Both the position numbers and the translations under genes were made by a program. A model generated the notes under the pieces. The model had not been told where the DNA came from, did no database searches, and saw nothing but the letters and a program-made list of their open reading frames with translations. A stretch of 64,000 nt of DNA from CBDCGV01 sp965216955 (GTDB lineage: Bacteria > Bacteroidota > Bacteroidia > Chitinophagales > JADIYW01), in NCBI GenBank assembly GCA_965216955.1, contig CBDCGV010000013.1, positions 6,152-70,151 of the forward strand, read 5' to 3'. This document shows positions 55,990 to 64,000 of this stretch, one piece after another. Position 1 is the first letter of the stretch. The number at the start of each line of letters is the position of its first letter.

Positions 55990-56406
55990 ATGACACTTCT
56001 TAAACAGATTTTGTTGCTCGAAGACGATGAAATCGAAGCGATGAAAGTAAAGAGAGCGTTAAACCATCTAGGCTGTTCAGCCAATATTGTACTTTGCAAC
56101 AATGGACTCGAAGGTTTAAACTGGCTATCAGAAAATAAGGAAGATCTGCCTTCAATTATCTTATTAGATTTAAATATGCCAAAAATGAATGGCTTAGAGT
56201 TTTTGAAAATTATAAAAGAAGATAATTCTCTTAAAGTTATACCGGTAATTGTATTAACCACTTCAAATAACAAAGCGGATAAAGAACAAAGTTTTGAAGA
56301 AAGTGTTGCAGGATATATGGTAAAACCAATTCGCTACACTGATTATTTGGAAACCATGAAAACAATACAGCACTATTGGCAAACTAGCGAATTAGCACAT
56401 TGTTGA
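55990..56406 (+). CDS. Rcp1-like single-domain response regulator
   Basis: 138 residues, receiver domain only. LLEDDEIEAMKVKRAL carries the acidic pair, LLDLNMPKMNG the phospho-Asp, VLTTS the Thr and MVKPI the Lys. Stand-alone receivers of this type act as phosphate shuttles for PAS/phytochrome-like kinases. Encoded 19 bases after the kinase. Confidence 0.9.
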   Translation: MTLLKQILLLEDDEIEAMKVKRALNHLGCSANIVLCNNGLEGLNWLSENKEDLPSIILLDLNMPKMNGLEFLKIIKEDNSLKVIPVIVLTTSNNKADKEQSFEESVAGYMVKPIRYTDYLETMKTIQHYWQTSELAHC

Positions 56407-57104
56407 AGAAAAAACACATACTGTATATAGAAGATGACCCTATTGACCAACTGACATTTAAAAGAACCATTCTCAAATTCAATGTCGAATACGATATTTG
56501 TACCCATTTAAAAGGAGCCAATAAATTTTTAAAAGAGACAACATATGATAGTATAATTACGGATTATTATTTAACAGAGCATAATTTGACAAATTTACTT
56601 AATACAATAAATCCAACACCTTTTATCGTATTAAGTGGCCTAAAAAAATTAAACGATCAAAAATTGCTTTTAGAAAATGGAATGATTGCCCATATTAGTA
56701 AACCTATAACACTAGAAAAAATGACAACCATAATTGACCTTATTAAAAACAAAGAAAATACTCTAAAAGAGTATATAGAAAAACCTAATGATTCTTATCT
56801 CCAAGAAATAAGCGATAATGATGTTTCTTTCTTAAAAGAAATCCTTGAAGTAGGTATTAAAGAATTGCCAAATGAAATTAAGGTGATTAAAAATGCAGCA
56901 ATTCAAAATAAAAAAAGTGACCTCATTAAAAACCTACATAAAGTAAGAACAAAAATAGCTTTGGCGGGTATGACAAAGCTAGATAGAAAAATAAATGCGA
57001 TAGAGCAAGGCGCCACCTATTCTCCAAAAGAGATGAATGATATAATAGATCATCTTGAATTAGTTCTAAATTTCTTTGAAAATCAACTTGAAATAATTAG
57101 GTAA
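56400..57104 (+). CDS. Receiver-Hpt phosphotransfer protein
   Basis: 234 residues. No ATG is available; TTG at 56400 (or 56403) is used, overlapping the previous gene by 7 bases. Residues 1-115 are a receiver (YIEDDPIDQ; Asp55 in ITDYYL; VLSG; ISKPI). Residues ~135-230 look like an Hpt bundle: SDNDVSFLKEILEVG, with NLHKVRTKIALAGM, where His180 is the probable phospho-acceptor. A phosphorelay intermediate between kinase and LytTR regulator (inference). Confidence 0.8.
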   Translation: MLKKKHILYIEDDPIDQLTFKRTILKFNVEYDICTHLKGANKFLKETTYDSIITDYYLTEHNLTNLLNTINPTPFIVLSGLKKLNDQKLLLENGMIAHISKPITLEKMTTIIDLIKNKENTLKEYIEKPNDSYLQEISDNDVSFLKEILEVGIKELPNEIKVIKNAAIQNKKSDLIKNLHKVRTKIALAGMTKLDRKINAIEQGATYSPKEMNDIIDHLELVLNFFENQLEIIR

Positions 57105-57105
57105 A

Positions 57106-57807
57106 ATGAAATACGTAATTGTTGACGACGAGGAAATTGCAAGGCTTACTCTACAAAAGCTGTGTGATAAAATTCCAGCATTATCGCTGGAAAAAATGTA
57201 TACGAATGCCATTGATCTTATTAAAGATTTTTCTGAACTTGATATAGACTTAATTTTCCTAGATATTCACTTACCAGAGCTGGATGGGATGCAATTTCTT
57301 AAGTCAATGAATAAACTTCCTCAAATCATTATCGTTTCATTCGATGATCAATATGCTATTGATGCCTTTGAATATAATGTAACTGACTACCTCGTCAAAC
57401 CCATCGGTTTCCCTAGATTAATGAAAGCAGTAAATAAGGCTCTCAAATTATCTGAAAGTTCTAAACTACTCAAAAACAATAGTGATTTTAAGAACGAACT
57501 TTTTCTTAAAACTAAAGGAAAAATGATTCGAGTTGAAAAGAACAATATTCTTTGGGTTCAAGTAAAGGGCGATTATCTTATTATCCAATGTTTGAATGAT
57601 AAAAAACCACATATTATTCATTCTACACTTAAGGCTATCAAACAAACTTTACCAGATGACTTATTCATACAAGTACATAGATCGTATATCATTAATATAA
57701 AAAAGATAAAAGATATAGAAGGAAATACAGTAGTTATTGATGACACAGTAATACCAATAGCCAGATCGATGAAAAAAGCACTGATGGAAAAGATTGATCT
57801 TTATTAA
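57106..57807 (+). CDS. LytTR family response regulator
   Basis: 233 residues: receiver (VDDEEIARLTLQKL; FLDIHLPELDGMQFLK with the phospho-Asp; VSFDDQYAIDAFEYNVTDYLVKP-type end) and LytTR DNA-binding domain (FLKTKGKMIRVEKNNILWVQ; HSTLKAIKQTLP; FIQVHRSYIINI). Starts 1 base after the receiver-Hpt gene. Likely the transcriptional output of the relay. Confidence 0.92.
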   Translation: MKYVIVDDEEIARLTLQKLCDKIPALSLEKMYTNAIDLIKDFSELDIDLIFLDIHLPELDGMQFLKSMNKLPQIIIVSFDDQYAIDAFEYNVTDYLVKPIGFPRLMKAVNKALKLSESSKLLKNNSDFKNELFLKTKGKMIRVEKNNILWVQVKGDYLIIQCLNDKKPHIIHSTLKAIKQTLPDDLFIQVHRSYIINIKKIKDIEGNTVVIDDTVIPIARSMKKALMEKIDLY

Positions 57808-58227
57808 CCTAAATCTATTCCTCTAACCTTAAAAACAAGCATTCTATCTCATAATTCATTCAGTCCATCGAAATTTTGAATGAACTTTCTAATTATATAG
57901 CAATATTTATAGTACAATTAAGCTGTGATCCTATCAAGGATACTTAAGAGACTCAAGGCAAAAGCTAGAAACATAAACTTTTGTAAACTAACCAATTACA
58001 AAAGCATTGCACAGTTTAAAGCTAGTAGTCTGCAGGTCATTAAAATAAAAAAAGATGAGACGAATCTAACGGCCTGCAGACCGCTTCTTAACCTCTATTC
58101 AATCCAAATTTTAGTTGCTTTTATCTTCTCAAAAAAACTAACTTTAAAGTGATGAGACTCAATCATTTTCGTCCATTCGGAAAAATTGCATGATATTTGT
58201 TTTAAGATGAATAAAATTTAGTTGGGG
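57808..58227. other. 420-base intergenic stretch with inverted repeats
   Basis: Between the LytTR gene and the second kinase. CTTTTGTAA (57978-57986) pairs with TTACAAAAG (57996-58004), a 9-bp hairpin with a 9-base loop; GTCTGCAGG (58028-58036) pairs with CCTGCAGAC (58073-58081). A 75-codon frame at 57925-58152 looks non-coding. A structured RNA or a remnant of an element is possible. Confidence 0.5.
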
Positions 58228-59448
58228 ATGAATAGCCTTCTAAGCAAGCAAATACAAAAATATTTGGGTGGTATTGAACACGTCCCTAATGATTTAATTC
58301 CCTTTTTGGATGCTATTAGTAAATCTTACGAGACACATAATAACGGGCAATATCAAGAAGACGATCCTTCGAAAATAAACATAGGGGAACAATACTCCTC
58401 TAAACAAAAACTATCCTTTATAAGTAGTGTAATAAACTCCATTCCAGATGCCATTATTGTTGCTGAAAAAAGTGGGGAAATTATTTTTTACAATAATGCA
58501 GCTGAGAGAAGACATAATGTAAAGGAAGAAGGTTTATTTGGAAAGAACATTTGGGAAATTGAAAAAATAACATCCAATCTCTCTAACAAAGAGGACAATT
58601 TTAATGGTTCTCATACAAAAGAGGGGATAAATACTAAAAGCGACGGAACAAAGGTACCGGTAGAGGTAAGCATTAAACATTTCAAAATTGAAGAGAAAGA
58701 GTACATATTAACTATATCTAAAGAAGTAACTGAAAAAAAGAAAATAAAAGGAGAAAAAGACAAACTCATTGAGCATCTTAAAAAAACAAATGATGAATTA
58801 AAAGACTTTGCCTATGTAGTTTCTCACGATCTAAAAGCCCCTTTAAGAGGCATTAGCTCTGTAAGTGATTGGTTGGCTAATGATTATAGAGCATTGCTCG
58901 ATGAAACTGGAAAAGAATATATTGATATTTTAAAGTCGCGCGTATTAAGAATGCACAATCTCATAGAAGGCATTCTTAATTATTCAAAGGTGGATAAAGC
59001 TAAAGACACCAAAACGCAAGTAAATTTCAATCTATTAATAGAAGAAGTACTAAAAACTTTCGATTACAAAGAAAATCTCTCTGTAAATGTATTAAATGAA
59101 ATGCCCACTCTTTTGGTGGACGAAACGCAAATTAGACAAGTATTCCAAAACCTTATAAGTAATGCCATTAAATATAATGACAAGCCTAATTGTAAAATAA
59201 ATATCTCTGCAAAAAAAATAGGCGCTCACTGGCAATTTTGCATTGAAGATAATGGTCCCGGTATAGATGAGTCTTATCATGAAAAGATATTCCAATTATT
59301 TCAAACACTTCAAACAAAAGATAAATTTGAAAGCACTGGTTTAGGTTTATCCATTGTAATGAAAGTGGTAAAACTTTATAATGGAAATGTTTGGATAGAA
59401 TCTAAATTGCAAAAAGGTTCAAAATTCTTTTTTACCTTGCAAGAATAA
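58228..59448 (+). CDS. PAS histidine kinase
   Basis: 406 residues from the ATG at 58228 (an upstream TTG at 58222 would add two). PAS at ~65-170 (INSIPDAIIVAEKSGEIIFY), HisKA with AYVVSHDLKAPLRGI, HATPase with NLISNAIKYN, DNGPGIDES and STGLGLSIV. Soluble. The catalytic part is closely like the first kinase. An Rcp1-like receiver follows 6 bases later. Confidence 0.9.
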   Translation: MNSLLSKQIQKYLGGIEHVPNDLIPFLDAISKSYETHNNGQYQEDDPSKINIGEQYSSKQKLSFISSVINSIPDAIIVAEKSGEIIFYNNAAERRHNVKEEGLFGKNIWEIEKITSNLSNKEDNFNGSHTKEGINTKSDGTKVPVEVSIKHFKIEEKEYILTISKEVTEKKKIKGEKDKLIEHLKKTNDELKDFAYVVSHDLKAPLRGISSVSDWLANDYRALLDETGKEYIDILKSRVLRMHNLIEGILNYSKVDKAKDTKTQVNFNLLIEEVLKTFDYKENLSVNVLNEMPTLLVDETQIRQVFQNLISNAIKYNDKPNCKINISAKKIGAHWQFCIEDNGPGIDESYHEKIFQLFQTLQTKDKFESTGLGLSIVMKVVKLYNGNVWIESKLQKGSKFFFTLQE

Positions 59449-59454
59449 TGACTT

Positions 59455-59895
59455 ATGGAAACCACGAAAGAAAATACCATTCAACTAGGTGAAAACCAAC
59501 CAATATTATTGTTAGAAGATGATAAGATTGATATCATCACTATGCAAAGAGCCTTTAAAACATTAAATATTGTCAATCCCCTGCACGTTGTAAACAATGG
59601 AGAAGAAGGATTGGATTATCTTGAAAACTGCTCAACATTACCATGCCTAATTATATTAGATATTAATATGCCTAAAATGAATGGAATCGAATTTTTAGAG
59701 CGTATTAAAAAGGTGGAGACGCTTAAGAAAATACCTTCTGTTGTTTTAACAACGTCTAAAGATCAACAAGACAAGTTAAACTCTTTTAATCTTAGTATTG
59801 CGGGCTATATGATAAAACCCGTAGACAATGATCAGTTTGTTAATATGGTTGAAACGATAACCGAATACTGGAGATGGAACGAGTTTCCTTCATGA
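59455..59895 (+). CDS. Rcp1-like single-domain response regulator (second)
   Basis: 146 residues, receiver only: LLEDDKIDIITMQRAF, ILDINMPKMNG (phospho-Asp), VLTTS and MIKPVD. Paralog of the receiver at 55990-56406 and probably the partner of the kinase directly upstream. Confidence 0.9.
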   Translation: METTKENTIQLGENQPILLLEDDKIDIITMQRAFKTLNIVNPLHVVNNGEEGLDYLENCSTLPCLIILDINMPKMNGIEFLERIKKVETLKKIPSVVLTTSKDQQDKLNSFNLSIAGYMIKPVDNDQFVNMVETITEYWRWNEFPS

Positions 59896-59932
59896 TTATG
59901 TCTTCAGCTAAAGTTTAAATAGCTTGAAATTT

Positions 59933-60652
59933 TTAGTTTCTATTTTTAAGCTTCTTTAGCAGCTCATAGTTACCCTGAGCCAATTTGAAATTTGGATTTA
60001 ATGATAATATTTCTGTAAAAATATTTTCTGCCTGAATATATTTATTTTGCTGCATAGAAAGTACTCCTAAAATATTTAAAGCTGCCGAATAATAATTGGC
60101 TTTATCAAAAGTTCCATCTTGCAATGGAATTGACAAAACCAACAACTCAGACTTTTCATCATTTAGCACCCTATTGATATAATTTGTACATGATTGAACA
60201 TCCCCTGCAGTTAAAAAGATCTCTGCCAATTTATAATTATATCTAATAGAATCATTGGGATGATTTCTCTTTATCTGCTCGTACATAATAGTAGATTCTT
60301 CTATTAAGCCTAATGAAGCTTTTATACCCGCTACAGTTTCAAAAATACTTTCAGTACTTATATATCTGATATATTTATGGTATAAACTATTAATAATTAT
60401 ATGTTCATCTATTGAATGGTATAGTTGAATCAAGGTATCAATAATACCATTATCAGGCTGTTGCACCAATATTCTATTTGCTTCAACAATTGCTGTCCTT
60501 ACATCTCCTATTTGAAGTGCATTTCTAAGATATTGTCTTGATGTATTATTCTCTATTTGCTGATTTGTCGCTACAAGTGATTGATTCTTTTTTTGGGCAT
60601 TTAAACAATTGATGCTAGATAATAACACCAGAATTATTAAGAAATTTCTCAT
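59933..60652 (-). CDS. Tetratricopeptide-repeat protein with signal peptide
   Basis: 239 residues: signal peptide (1-20, ...SINCLNAQ), then several TPR-type helix pairs (SIRYNYKLAEIFLTAGDVQS; YYSAALNILGVLSMQQNKY; AENIFTEILSLNPNFKLAQG). Secreted or periplasmic; TPRs suggest protein interaction. Transcribed in the same direction as, and downstream of, the large repeat protein. Confidence 0.8.
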   Translation of the reverse strand: MRNFLIILVLLSSINCLNAQKKNQSLVATNQQIENNTSRQYLRNALQIGDVRTAIVEANRILVQQPDNGIIDTLIQLYHSIDEHIIINSLYHKYIRYISTESIFETVAGIKASLGLIEESTIMYEQIKRNHPNDSIRYNYKLAEIFLTAGDVQSCTNYINRVLNDEKSELLVLSIPLQDGTFDKANYYSAALNILGVLSMQQNKYIQAENIFTEILSLNPNFKLAQGNYELLKKLKNRN

Positions 60653-60669
60653 ACTTTACTTTTATATCT

Positions 60670-60692
60670 TCATTATCATAAAATGATAATGA
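60670..60692. repeat. Perfect hairpin between the repeat-protein and TPR genes
   Basis: TCATTATCAT and ATGATAATGA, ten-base arms around AAA. It lies 43 bases after the repeat-protein stop and 18 bases before the TPR start (minus strand). A processing or attenuator hairpin is possible; no T-tract is seen. Confidence 0.5.
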
Positions 60693-60734
60693 CTAACAAT
60701 ATAAGGGAAATTAACTAAGTAAAAGTAATTGGAA

Positions 60735-63488
60735 TTAATATTTCGTTGCTACAACAATTGTTTCTCTACTCTCCCAACCATCATCACCTGTATTCTGAAT
60801 TTGAACGGCATATCTCATTGAGCCATTACAAGTCACATTAAAAACATCTAAATAAGAAACTGACTTAAAATTATCATGATCAGAGCCTCCTTCATCTGGT
60901 CTTACCCAGCCCATTACTTCAGTATCAAAATCCGCACAACCACCAGTGCCATCAACTCTTACTTTAACATACCAATCATCATTTCCACTTCCACCTGTTA
61001 GCCTCAAATTAGTATTGACTTCTACCTTTATTATATTTCCGCTCTCAACAGCCATCCATCCAGACCAATTAGAAGCCCATTTCCAATTGTCATCATTATT
61101 TTGAGTTCTTGTTCCTCTATCTTCATTCCAGGCAATATTATTAGGCATTTTAATCGAATTCCCATTCTCCATTGCTAAATCTCCATCAGCTTCAATGGTT
61201 ATATTAGAGGTTGTTCCTGCCGCATCATCACTATAAAATCGGATGGGTGCATTGTTTGTAACAAAGCGCATCCAATTTCCAGCAACCCTTGAATAAAGCC
61301 CTAAATCTGAAGTGTTAGTAATCGCTGCTCCTCCTCTTTGAATTACTCCATTATTTATATGCATCCTTCCATTAACATCTAATTTTTGAATTGGGCCAGA
61401 GGTCCCAATTCCAACAAAATCAGCTGAGCCATCGGTAAACAAAAGATTGGCATCATTTCCCCCCTCAACTCTAAAATCCCATTGCAAACCATTTTCGTTG
61501 ATGGCGACCTCACTTGAAGCACCTTGAATATCCAACATTGGAGAGCCTTCTGCTGTGCCAGCTCTCATTTGAACTCTATCAGAAGTAAACCATATGCCTG
61601 TATTATCATCTCCATTGTGATAAATATATTTATCGACACCAATATCTCCAGAAACATCCAATGCATAATCAGGAGAAGTATTTCCTATTCCAACATTACC
61701 ACTCACCTCCAAAGTACCTCCAATTTCTGCATTTCCAGTAATATCAAAGTCGGCAGATTGCCCACTTCCGAAATTATTATTTACTGCTTGATTCCAAATA
61801 TAATCTGCATCATTTGCTGGTATATTTTTGATCGCTAACTGATCACTTCCGTTAATTTCTATTGTGGTGTTATCTACATTAACATCAATATCATCAGCAC
61901 TAACCGTTAACCCATCACCATCTCCAATATTTAGCGTTGCCGTAAAGCCATCACCTAAAGCATCTGTGGTTACACCACCTGTAAGTCCACTACCTGCTGC
62001 AACAGTGGCCGTTTGGTTTCCTTGAACAGCCGTTCCCGCAGTTGTACCATAATTAACATCTAAATTATTACTTGAAACACCCAACCCAGTACCTGCTATA
62101 GCAGAGGCATCTACAGCCACATCATCTGCATTTACCGTAATCCCATCTCCAGCACCTGTGTTAAGGGTTACCGATCCATTTGCTCCTCCTCCTGTTAAAC
62201 CGCTACCTGCAATAACTTCTGTAATATCTCCTACATCTGAAGCTCCCTCTTGAAGTGTTCCATCAGCAGCTACTACTACATTTCTGACCCCAGTACCTGC
62301 TAGCCCTCCAATCTCTGCATCACCTGTTAAAGTCATATTTCCCCCTTCGGTAACTTCAAAAACTCTATCTGCAGCTGAGGTGCTGCCATCCTTTTGTATC
62401 TGAAAGCTTTCAGAACCATTTCCATCCGTATCCAAAAGTATACGAGCATCTGTAGTAGTATATGCTTCAAAGAGACCATTGGAATGCAGATCCATACCAC
62501 CGGTAGAAGTAATATCATTACCAGTAACAAATAGATCGCTCAAAGTTCCATCTCCGGCAATTTTAAACTTTGCTCCAGTCTGTGTAGCTGCATCCTGATT
62601 TTGAATGTAATCATTATCTAATTGTGCGTTTAGATAACCATCCTTTATTTTTAAAACATCAAATGTACCATCAATCTCAATAGATACATTATCTACACTA
62701 ACATTTACAATTGGATCAGTGGATGTTCCAGTAACAGTTGTTGCAGCCCCCTGATTTACACTCGCGACCTGCCCTGTCGGCGTATCCCAAGTTAAGTTAC
62801 CACTGCCATCTGTTTTCAAAAAATCGCCTGCTCCACCATCTGTGGTTGGAAAAGTGAGCCAAAAATTTGAAGAAATAGTACTAGGAGCTCTGATTCCCAT
62901 AAAATTGGTTCCATTTGCTGAAGTTTCTCTGAACTTAATAGCTCCAGCATTAGTGCCATCTGAATACACCGTAACCTGACTGCTCTCCGTAACAGAGAAA
63001 AGATTGTTCCCCGCATCATTCTGAATATTAAAAGAGGATCCTGTTCCTGAATTATCACTATCAATAATCATAGAAATGCTACTACGGCCTGTTAGCTTAA
63101 AATTCTCTCTCGCTTGAAATACCGGACTTGTTCCTTGCATATCAATCAAGTTTCCTCCTCCTCCTTCAAGAAATAGATCCCCATCTGTATTTATATTACC
63201 ATCTTCATCTACTTCAAAAACTATCGTTCCACCACTATTCTTGATTCCAAATACTTCTCCACCATCATTATTAAAATCCAAATTTATACGAACTCCTCCA
63301 TTAGAGACGATATTGAATTGCGTTGCTGGCTTATCCATATCTCCCTTTATAGTATCCCCATCTACTCTTAGATTTCCTTCAATGTGTAATTTTTCGTCTG
63401 GGACATTGGTCCCAATACCCACATTCTGTGCTAAAGTTGCCCAACTAAATGTGAACGTTGCAATCGCTAATAGTAGTTGTCTTTTCAT
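60735..63488 (-). CDS. Large secreted beta-strand repeat (tail-fibre-like) protein
   Basis: 917 residues: signal peptide (1-20, ...WATLAQ), then NVGIGTNVPDEKLHIEGNLRVDGD, a motif common at the start of these proteins, and many imperfect Asp/Asn/Gly-rich repeats (SGLTGG, GDGITVNADDVAVD, GDGLTVSADDIDVN). A last ~130-residue domain has paired Cys (GGCADFD; NVTCNGSM) and Trp-rich NDDNWKWASNWSGW, ending ETIVVATKY. No typical T9SS tail is visible. Likely an extracellular fibre or adhesin (inference). Confidence 0.75.
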   Translation of the reverse strand: MKRQLLLAIATFTFSWATLAQNVGIGTNVPDEKLHIEGNLRVDGDTIKGDMDKPATQFNIVSNGGVRINLDFNNDGGEVFGIKNSGGTIVFEVDEDGNINTDGDLFLEGGGGNLIDMQGTSPVFQARENFKLTGRSSISMIIDSDNSGTGSSFNIQNDAGNNLFSVTESSQVTVYSDGTNAGAIKFRETSANGTNFMGIRAPSTISSNFWLTFPTTDGGAGDFLKTDGSGNLTWDTPTGQVASVNQGAATTVTGTSTDPIVNVSVDNVSIEIDGTFDVLKIKDGYLNAQLDNDYIQNQDAATQTGAKFKIAGDGTLSDLFVTGNDITSTGGMDLHSNGLFEAYTTTDARILLDTDGNGSESFQIQKDGSTSAADRVFEVTEGGNMTLTGDAEIGGLAGTGVRNVVVAADGTLQEGASDVGDITEVIAGSGLTGGGANGSVTLNTGAGDGITVNADDVAVDASAIAGTGLGVSSNNLDVNYGTTAGTAVQGNQTATVAAGSGLTGGVTTDALGDGFTATLNIGDGDGLTVSADDIDVNVDNTTIEINGSDQLAIKNIPANDADYIWNQAVNNNFGSGQSADFDITGNAEIGGTLEVSGNVGIGNTSPDYALDVSGDIGVDKYIYHNGDDNTGIWFTSDRVQMRAGTAEGSPMLDIQGASSEVAINENGLQWDFRVEGGNDANLLFTDGSADFVGIGTSGPIQKLDVNGRMHINNGVIQRGGAAITNTSDLGLYSRVAGNWMRFVTNNAPIRFYSDDAAGTTSNITIEADGDLAMENGNSIKMPNNIAWNEDRGTRTQNNDDNWKWASNWSGWMAVESGNIIKVEVNTNLRLTGGSGNDDWYVKVRVDGTGGCADFDTEVMGWVRPDEGGSDHDNFKSVSYLDVFNVTCNGSMRYAVQIQNTGDDGWESRETIVVATKY

Positions 63489-63495
63489 AGCTTTA

Positions 63496-64000
63496 CTATT
63501 TATTCAATAATTTACGTGTATATTTCTCTGATCCATTAGAAAAAGTAACAAAGTAACCCCCAGATGATAAGTCTCTTAAATCCATATTAAAATGTTGCTC
63601 TCCAGGAACTATTTCCATCTCTCCCTTTTTTATAATTTGACCTATTGCATTATAAAATTGATATCTCAAATTCGTGTTAACCCCAGAAGTAATTATAATC
63701 TCAGTTTCATTAACTGCAGGATTAGGGGTAAAATCGCTAATGCTTAAATCAAAACCCAGTGGAATCAGTAATGCGCTGACTATATCGCTATACTCAAACT
63801 TATTATCAAAATCAATTTGTTTTAAGCGATAATAATAACGTATACCTTTTTTTGCAGTATTATCCTCTAATGAATAACTACTTAACTCATTGGTCGTGCC
63901 ATTTCCATCCACCCAACCAATCGTTTCAAAAGTAATTCCATCTTCACTTCGCTGTATTTCAAAACCACTATTATTTAATTCACTTGCTGTTGACCAATTC
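63496..64000 (-). CDS. T9SS type A sorting-domain protein, 5' end beyond the window
   Basis: The minus-strand frame is open to the right edge (reading WSTASELNNSGFEIQRSEDG before GWVDGNGTT), a common pre-sorting segment. The final ~80 residues (DLSISDFTPNPAVNETEIII; NAIGQIIKKGE; LSSGGYFVTFSNGSEKYTRK) are a Por secretion signal. The protein is a secreted cargo of the type IX system. The stop is 8 bases upstream of the repeat-protein start, so they are co-transcribed. Confidence 0.85.
   Translation of the reverse strand, partial: NWSTASELNNSGFEIQRSEDGITFETIGWVDGNGTTNELSSYSLEDNTAKKGIRYYYRLKQIDFDNKFEYSDIVSALLIPLGFDLSISDFTPNPAVNETEIIITSGVNTNLRYQFYNAIGQIIKKGEMEIVPGEQHFNMDLRDLSSGGYFVTFSNGSEKYTRKLLNK

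Noticed and set aside
57925..58152. 75-codon plus-strand frame in the gap before the second kinase
   Set aside because: Low-complexity composition, no domain, no signal, and it overlaps the inverted repeats; likely chance.
59904..59931. Possible bidirectional terminator between the last receiver and the TPR gene
   Set aside because: The stem (TTCAGCTA with TAGCTTGAA) is bulged and short; not strong enough to list.
1..64000. CRISPR arrays, rRNA or tRNA genes, transposases, phage modules
   Set aside because: None recognised by eye; a tRNA scan was not possible, so a single tRNA could be missed.

Overview
The window is Bacteroidota DNA, probably marine. The markers are T9SS-type C-terminal sorting sequence, a TAnnTTTG-type promoter element, DUF2911, DUF4202, DUF5686 and DUF6044 proteins, an OmpA/PD40 protein, and Rcp1-like and LytTR response regulators. 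No rRNA, tRNA, CRISPR array, insertion sequence or phage module was recognised by eye.

The window falls into two unlike parts. Bases 1 to about 7,325 are richer in G+C (the first line has 32 G+C of 60, and the line at 2581 has 37 of 60). They carry an FG-GAP/3-coathanger protein, a DUF2911 protein, a mandelate racemase-family enzyme, an NTF2-like protein, a DUF4202 protein, a Gfo/Idh/MocA oxidoreductase and a pectate-lyase-like FN3 protein. Three of these genes are broken by single missing bases, mostly in homopolymers. From about 7,328 the DNA turns AT-rich (15 G+C of 60 in the line at 15721) and begins abruptly inside a glycosyltransferase gene that has no start codon. This looks like an assembly or cloning chimera, or less likely a recent recombination junction.

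8.1-14.7 kb holds an M28 peptidase, a thioester-reductase-like SDR and a reactive-sulfur operon: Crp/Fnr regulator, TauE/SafE exporter, persulfide-dioxygenase/rhodanese fusion and two half-size YeeE/YedE proteins. A perfect CRP-type operator lies in front of the exporter gene, and the regulator has a matching recognition helix.

14.7-31 kb is a surface-glycan locus made of two convergent operons. The plus operon has a transferase, a PhyH dioxygenase, a cytidylyltransferase-aminotransferase fusion and an amine oxidase. The minus operon has a nonulosonate synthase, a KdsC-like phosphatase, an SDR, a CMP-nonulosonate synthetase, a Gfo/Idh enzyme, a paralogous transferase, a flippase-like protein and membrane proteins. 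Each operon pairs one member of a transferase paralog pair with one cytidylyltransferase. This is the best candidate for an undescribed pathway.

31-49 kb is mostly envelope and housekeeping: a VanX-like peptidase, LapA, an MscS channel, an ECF sigma factor, a long OmpA/PD40 coiled-coil protein, an RND efflux operon whose TolC protein carries an N-terminal substrate-binding-protein domain, a K+ channel, a truncated methylmalonyl-CoA mutase small subunit, a DEAD-box helicase, a CvfB-like RNA-binding protein and HupE. 49-53 kb holds a cytochrome c-like lipoprotein (one frameshift), an iron-sulfur-type GMC oxidoreductase and a glycerophosphodiesterase, behind a perfect FNR-type palindrome. 53-60 kb is a phosphorelay island: two PAS kinases, two stand-alone receivers, a receiver-Hpt protein and a LytTR regulator. 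60-64 kb encodes a TPR protein, a large secreted repeat protein and the end of a T9SS cargo protein.
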